Shown here one piece after another: positions 59,621 through 64,000 of a stretch of DNA of 64,000 nucleotides. Both the position numbers and the translations under genes were made by a program. Positions within the stretch are counted from its first letter, which is position 1. Every line of letters begins with the position of its first letter. The notes under the pieces were generated by a model, which was given only the letters and a program-made list of their open reading frames with translations, had not been told where the DNA came from and searched no databases. The DNA is from Euphorbia lathyris (taxonomy: Eukaryota; Streptophyta; Magnoliopsida; Malpighiales; Euphorbiaceae): NCBI RefSeq assembly GCF_963576675.1, contig NC_088911.1, positions 78,211,256 through 78,275,255 on the forward strand, given 5' to 3'.

Positions 59621-61593
59621 TCTTGATTCAACAACTGCAGACAATAATGAGAGACTTTGAATACAAGTTGGCTTAATGGGCGTCCGGTGAAAGTGACTGC
59701 TTGACGAAGCCGCGACTGTTCAAGCATGTACCTGATACGAAGACAAAATTATTATTAGTTAGTGAAATGATACAACCCTAAATGCAAATTCCAAAATCGC
59801 AGTAGAAGAAATTGCAAATACCTTATATTGGTTGCTTGTGATTCAATCTGCTTGTGAACCTTCTGCCATACCGTGTCAAGGGACCCAGTTGTCGTATTGA
59901 GCCATTGCTTTAGACTAGCATGTTCGCTCTCCACTCGATAAGTAGTTGTGTTACCAAAATGTAGGAACTCCTTTGTCCAAGCAACAACAAACTTCTCCTT
60001 ATGCACCAACCACGTCTCCTCAACATACGAGATAACTCCTTTGAACCTGCTCATCTTTTCCTTCATCATCATAAGATTGGTCTCGTACTCCTCAATGGTT
60101 AATGATTCTAATATTGTTCTCCATTTGCCATTCTTGAATTTAGAGGCAAGGCCTTTATCTCCAATGATTCTATACACACGATCTTCCACATCCTTATTTA
60201 TATGCCAAGTGCGCTGCTTGTGGAAAAACTTCTTGTATCGGCTTTAATAACCCAAGCTCCCTGTCACTAACAACAACGGTCGGGTTAAGATCATCCCCAA
60301 GCAAAATCTTCAGCCTTTGCAAAATCCAACGATAGCTCCCTTCGGTCTCGTCTTTAACAATAGCATACGCTATCTTGAAGTTATTATTGCATGGCGTCAT
60401 CCCAACAATCTCAACAAACGGCATTTTGTACTTGTTTGTTTTGTACGTTGAATCAATGCCGATGTACCAGTGGTAAGTCCTGAACATATCAACTGACTCT
60501 GGATGTGCCATGAACACATGCGTTATCACACCTGAATCAGCCTGTGTGTAATTGACATATTTGTTCTCCACAGCAATATGGTAGAATTGACTAGCCAGGT
60601 CTCTACCTTCAAACGCGTCCCTCCTCATTTTTTCCCTGTAATTATATATGTGTTTAATTACTGAGTTGTCCTCTGGGTGTTTTTCTTTAACTGCTGCTAA
60701 AATAGCATAAGGCTTTGCTTGAGCTGAAGACATATCACGCACAATTTGTTTAGATGCGATACTGAGTCCGCTCATTTGCCGACTTCCCTCTGGATACATA
60801 CGCATTGTATGGTTATGCATTCCAGTTAACCCAGCCCTAGCCTTTATCCCCCATCCCGAAAGTTCTGAATGTTGATATGCTTTAATCTGAAATTTACAGC
60901 GGCACGCTTTAGTTTTACTTTTCCTAATTGCAGGATCTTCATCATTTTTCACAACACCTCTATATCGTTCACCCCGTGAACAGCGCAACAACTTCTGTTT
61001 TCCCCTATTTTTGTGCGAAGATATTACAAGCTCAAACCCATTCTGAATAGCTATCTTTTTTGCCCAATCAATAGCATCCTGACTGGAGGGGAAAACGGTA
61101 TCCGTTATAAAACGCGAACTATAATCAATGTTATCGGGGTTCCAATCTTCTATCGGTACCTGAATATACGAAAAATTTACATTAAAATTACAAAAAAATA
61201 CTTCGGGGCTATTTCTCCCGTTCGAAATTAATTCGGGGCAATTTCTGCCCATTTTTTCCTGAACAGGCAGGCTACCCGTTCCACCATAGGTGGAAACGGG
61301 CAGCGCGTACTGCCCGTTCCATAGGTGAAACGGGTGGCGCGTACCACCCGTTCCATGGGTGGAGCGGGTGGCGCGTACCACCTGTTCCATAGGTGGAGCG
61401 GGTGGCGATTACCACCCGTTCCTTAGGCCGAACGGGTAGTTCATCCGTTCAGCCTAAGGAACGGGTGGTAATCGCCACCCGCCCAGGCAAAAATCGAATA
61501 AAAAATAAATAAAAAAATGCTAAATAACGTTTTTAATTCTCGTAATATTACCTTGTGTTCGAACTCATTGTCTTCGGGAATGTTTTGATCCAT
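59593..61593 (-). pseudogene. MULE transposase, one frameshift
   Basis: Three exons: 61552-61593 (MDQNIPEDNEFEHK), 59822-61159 and 59593-59731 (stop TGA 59593-59595), about 506 residues. Exon 2 has an N-terminal DNA-binding region with a WRKY-GCM1/FAR1-like Cys and HNH pattern (LLRCSRGE, CRCKFQIKAY, GMHNHTMRMY). The MULE catalytic domain follows: YIGIDSTYKTNKYKMPFVEI with the first Asp, then ETEGSYRWILQRLK and VVVSDRELGLLKPI with the second Asp; the later conserved Glu lies in the ETWLVHKEKFV...VESEHASLK region. A small deletion near 60200 shifts the frame just before TWHINKDVEDRVYRI. Borders are GT/AG. It cuts and pastes MULE ends. This copy is probably inactive. Confidence 0.88.
61258..61489. 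repeat. GC-rich hairpin array in transposase intron 1
   Basis: Largest hairpin: arms 61398-61428 and 61452-61482 (31 bp perfect, 23-base loop). Left of it, repeated units ACCCGTTCCATAGGTGGAGCGGG with variants at about 61275, 61313, 61345 and 61379 alternate with GGCGCGTACCACC, each able to form small stems. It mirrors the array in the PMD gene. Confidence 0.93.
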
Positions 61594-61742
61594 TTTTTTC
61601 AAATCCAGGATTTGTGCTCGGGAGAGAAAACTAGAGAGAGTTTTGAAGGTTTTAGGGGAAAAAAAGTGGCAAGGGTATAATGGTCAAAACAGTGCGGTGA
61701 ACCGAAAATTAGGGGTGGTATTTAGCAATACCCATTTTTCAT

Positions 61743-62075
61743 TGAACAGTTTGACACAAAAATGAAGAAGTTGCGGAATACATAGTTTAAGCCCAAGTTG
61801 CATAATAAGGAAAGAAAAGAAGTAAAATCTCACCATCCTTTAGATTTTGTGTAGAAGAAGAGGTGGAGATCGAGAGGTGGAGGCGGCGGTCGAGAAGCCG
61901 CTTCCTGTTTCCGGCGCCGTGAGATACAAACGGCGGTGTGCGGTGCGAGGTCGAGGTGGAGGTGGCGGTGTGCGGTGCGAGGTCAAGGTGGCAGTGCGAG
62001 GTGGAGGTGGCAGTGTGCGAGGTGGAGGTTGGCAGCACCGGCGATGGAGGGGAGGAGTGGGTGAGATAAAATAAA
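61743..62075 (-). other. CCTCCACCTCGCAC-rich segment, possible captured exon
   Basis: On the minus strand it has CT/CA-rich repeated words (CACCTCGCAC, GCCACCTCCACC) and a frame ending SSTQNLKD next to a donor-like GATG/GTGAG at about 61836. It follows the MULE and may be the first exon of the captured AFG1 gene (a Ser/Thr/His-rich mitochondrial presequence would fit), but I cannot show this. Confidence 0.35.
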
Positions 62076-62082
62076 ACCCTAA

Positions 62083-62401
62083 GGGCTTGATTGGATGGAG
62101 GGTTTAGAGGGGTTAGTAAGGGAAGGGTTAGTAAGGGTTGATAGAAACTCTTGTTTGGGAGGAGGAAGGGTTAGTAAGAAACCCATGTTTGGAACATAAA
62201 AAACTTAGGAGGATAAGGGTTTGGAGGGGTTTTGAAGGGTTTCTTTTTAACAAATTGCATCCAATTTTGAACCCTCCAATTTGGTGGGTTTGGAAGGGTT
62301 AGAAATTACCCTTCCTTCCCTTTCCTTATCTTTCCCTACCTTTCCTTACCCTTCTCTACCCTTCCTTTATTAACCATTCCCTACCCTTCATCCAATCAAG
62401 C
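62083..62401. mobile_element. MITE, about 319 bp
   Basis: Inverted ends GCTTGATTGGATG (62085-62097) and CATCCAATCAAGC (62389-62401) are present, with internal AAGGGTTAGTAAGGG and CCTTACCCTTC words running in opposite senses in the two halves. The target duplication is not clear. Confidence 0.7.
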
Positions 62402-62539
62402 AGAGAACATGAGATATGAATCGTGAATGAATGGAATGGTTAACAAAAGAATAAGATTCTAGTTTTATTAATTGTGTAAATATTCTAATATTTAAAATGT
62501 TTAATATTTGTTACTTAATTAGTGAGTGTAGACTAAAAG

Positions 62540-62615
62540 TAGAATGGGTTCAGATGGTTAAGGCGTTCAGTATTGTTTCAACTGGTTAGAGGTTTGAATC
62601 TCCTTTTTTACATTT
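62540..62615 (+). mobile_element. tRNA-like SINE fragment
   Basis: A-box-like TGGTTAAGGCG (62555-62565) and B-box-like GGTTTGAATCTCC (62591-62603) lie about 25 bases apart, followed by a T-rich stretch. No cloverleaf is possible. It resembles the fragment at 36040-36135 only in box layout. Confidence 0.4.
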
Positions 62616-63041
62616 TAAGTATGTATTTATGCTATTTTATACGTTAAACCTAAATTGATACTTACCTAAAAATAATAGGTCTATTTTAATACTCTAATTA
62701 GTAAAAGGTTTTTTTATTTTGCTATCAAAATAAAAATTATAAATGTTTTAATTTATAATTAATAAGGAGAATTTTTAGTAAAATTTTAAATGATAAGATT
62801 ATGGTCAATATTGGTCCAATAATTGCAACTGGAATATTTACTTTAGAACCAATCTGGTTGCAATTTTTCCAACCAATATACCTTTGAGACCATGTATTAG
62901 TTGCAAATATATTACACAAATCTAATCATTATCTTTACAACCAATGATATTACTTTGCAACCAAACAGGTTGCAATATTACAACCAATTTTAATTTGGTT
63001 TCAAATATTGGTTGCTAATTACAGTTTTTCTTGTAGTGGAC

Positions 63042-63363
63042 CGCCATCTTCGGATATCTGAAGGAGTGCCTGTTAAAAAGATTCAGTGGTTGGGGGAATA
63101 AATTCTTATCGATAGCTGGTAAGGATGTGTTAATCAAGGCTGTTGCTCAGGCACTACCCATATATTGTATGAGTGTCTTTTTGCTTCCAAAGGGTCTTTG
63201 TGATGAGCTTCAGCGTATGATGAATTCTTTTTGGTGGGGTACGAAGAATAATGGAAGATCGGGAATTCACTGGTTTGATTGGACAAAACTATGTTTAAAG
63301 AAGGAGCAATGAGGTCTTGGATTCAGAGATCTTAGACAGTTTAACTTGGACCTATTAGGGAAG
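63042..63363 (+). pseudogene. L1 ORF2 RT continuation after CACTA
   Basis: It continues in frame from 52021: FGYLKECLLKRFSGWGNKF, LIKAVAQALPIYCMSVFLLP, MNSFWWGTKNNG, a TGA at about 63309 where relatives have Gly, and GLGFRDLRQFNLDLLGK to the LTR at 63364. This is the RT thumb/connection region of plant L1s. Confidence 0.88.
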
Positions 63364-64000
63364 TGATAGGAGTCAAAAACCCCTATCTTTGGGTACGGTT
63401 TTAGGACGGTTTTTAGTGTTATTTTATGAATAAGCGAGCAATTCTCGCATTTATATGTCTTTGTGTGAGTTAGTTAGGAATTGGAAATGTTTTATTAACT
63501 TTTTATTGTTTAGGCTCGTTTTCTGATCATTTTAGGAAAATAAGGCCAAAATGGCATGTATGTTATAATTCCGTTATCTTTTATAGCTAATTGATCCGCC
63601 AAAAGTCGCACCAAACGGAGCGTTTGCTTAAAATGAGCGATTGGCGGGTCAATTTAGCCTCGAGACTAATGTTATTTGGAGTTTTCGTGCATGTGCAGGG
63701 ATAAATTCGGGCGAAAATTACATCGTGGAACATCGAGCAACCGTGCAGAAGCGTGCAGGGCAAAACGGCTCGTCGAACTGGCCTTTTTAGGCTAGCTCGC
63801 CGAGCAGGCCTCCAGGGGCCTGCTCGGGCGAGCTGGGGGCCTGCTCGCCACGAGCTGGCCTGCAAGGGCCAGCTCGCCGAGCAGCGCGCCCTGCTCGGCG
63901 AGCTGACCTACGAGAATTGGTAAAAAAAGTCAGTTTTGACCCCACGACTCCACAACCGGTCCCACGACTTCCCACCTGCACAAGGATACGAAATAGGTCA
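63364..64000 (+). mobile_element. Start of a Gypsy-type LTR, cut by the window end
   Basis: L1 coding text stops at 63363 and new sequence starts TGATAGGAGTCAAAAACCCC, an LTR opening I associate with Athila/Tat-like Gypsy elements. GC-rich palindromic words GCTCGGCGAGC/GCTCGCCGAGC fill 63790-63905, including a perfect 15-bp stem (63870-63884 with 63891-63905). Orientation and family are tentative because the right end is outside. Confidence 0.55.

Larger units (their letters stand above)
56199..61733. mobile_element. Three-gene Mutator-like element (MULE), 5,535 bp
   Basis: A 9-bp duplication ATTTTTCAT lies at 56190-56198 and 61734-61742. Terminal inverted repeats run over roughly 65 bp and are diverged (shared core TTCGGTTCACCGC.CTGT.TTGACC, a one-base gap in parts). 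Genes run inward from both ends: PMD gene (plus) from the left, transposase (minus) from the right, with an unknown minus ORF between. GC-rich hairpin arrays occupy the first intron of each outer gene. The MULE sits in the captured AFG1 region of the CACTA element. Confidence 0.9.
52025..63038. mobile_element. CACTA transposon, 11,014 bp, non-autonomous, gene-carrying
   Basis: Ends CACTACAAGAAAAAC...(TAATTAGCAACC) match in inverted orientation over about 29 bp with few mismatches. A 3-bp duplication GAC lies at 52022-52024 and 63039-63041. Sub-terminal GGTTGCAA/TTGCAACC words crowd both ends (52047-52330 and 62810-63015), the expected transposase-binding arrays. Inside are a decayed En/Spm-type ORF, AFG1 exons, a hAT element, a MULE, a MITE and a SINE-like piece. 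No TNP2-type transposase was found, so movement would need help from another copy. Confidence 0.93.
48140..63363 (+). mobile_element. L1 LINE, split by CACTA and cut by a Gypsy-type LTR
   Basis: This is a plus-strand L1 with a 5' UTR (limit approximate), ORF1 (48565-49747) and ORF2 (49744-52024, continued at 63042-63363). The CACTA element 52025-63038 interrupts it in the RT region and a new LTR starts at 63364, so zf-RVT, RNase H and the 3' end are not in the window. Frameshifts and stops make it inactive. Confidence 0.88.

Noticed and set aside
62555..62603. A genuine tRNA gene
   Set aside because: Box motifs exist but no acceptor, D or anticodon stems can be formed.

Overview
The window is nuclear DNA of a flowering plant, most likely a eudicot. 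It is AT-rich, carries spliced genes with GT-AG introns (a CHX-type cation/proton exchanger), and is packed with nested plant transposons: Ty1/Copia, Ty3/Gypsy, L1 and RTE LINEs, CACTA, MULE, hAT and Harbinger-like elements. The species cannot be named from the sequence. Only two genes look like ordinary host genes: a three-exon CHX18-like cation/H+ antiporter (13967-16939, minus) and a small secreted Pro/His/Lys-rich repeat protein (36735-37289, minus). Almost everything else is mobile DNA or decayed spacer.

Layout: (1) 640-7345, a 5'-truncated L1 LINE (minus, 13-bp target duplication) split by a nearly intact Copia element, Copia-1 (1735-7110, minus, 5-bp duplication GAAAC). (2) 7.4-13.6 kb, spacer, a compound microsatellite, an LTR-like repeat, a hairpin region and a 1.8-kb Harbinger-like element filled with an extraordinary A-rich/T-rich inverted array. 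(3) 13.9-17.0 kb, the CHX gene. (4) 18.1-36.0 kb, a decayed Gypsy element (minus) preceded by an oppositely oriented Gypsy LTR/gag piece. The Gypsy is split by Copia-2 (22095-35326, GAAAG duplication), whose leader contains a chimeric RTE LINE and whose 5' LTR contains an L1 fragment. (5) 36.7-48 kb, the Pro/His-rich gene, a MITE, LTR remnants, a 0.7-kb retroposed copy with a 14-bp duplication, and another truncated L1. (6) 48.1-63.36 kb, an L1 LINE (plus) split at its reverse transcriptase by an 11,014-bp CACTA transposon (TSD GAC). The CACTA carries captured exons of an AFG1/LACE1-type mitochondrial ATPase, a hAT element sitting in an AFG1 intron, and a MULE. (7) 63364 to the end, the start of a Gypsy-type LTR that cuts the same L1 again.

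The most unusual object is the MULE at 56199-61733. It has 9-bp target duplications and three genes: a plant-mobile-domain (PMD) gene from the left end, a MULE transposase from the right end, and an intact unrecognised 249-codon ORF between them. The two end genes are mirror images. Each has a tiny first exon (15 and 14 codons) and then a phase-0 intron filled with long GC-rich perfect hairpins. Similar arrays of short palindromic words recur in at least four other, unrelated elements in this window.

Reading frames of interrupted hosts continue in frame once an insertion and one target duplication are discounted. This holds for L1 across Copia-1 and L1 across CACTA, and the Gypsy coding sequence likewise resumes after Copia-2. 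It gives a relative order of insertion events.
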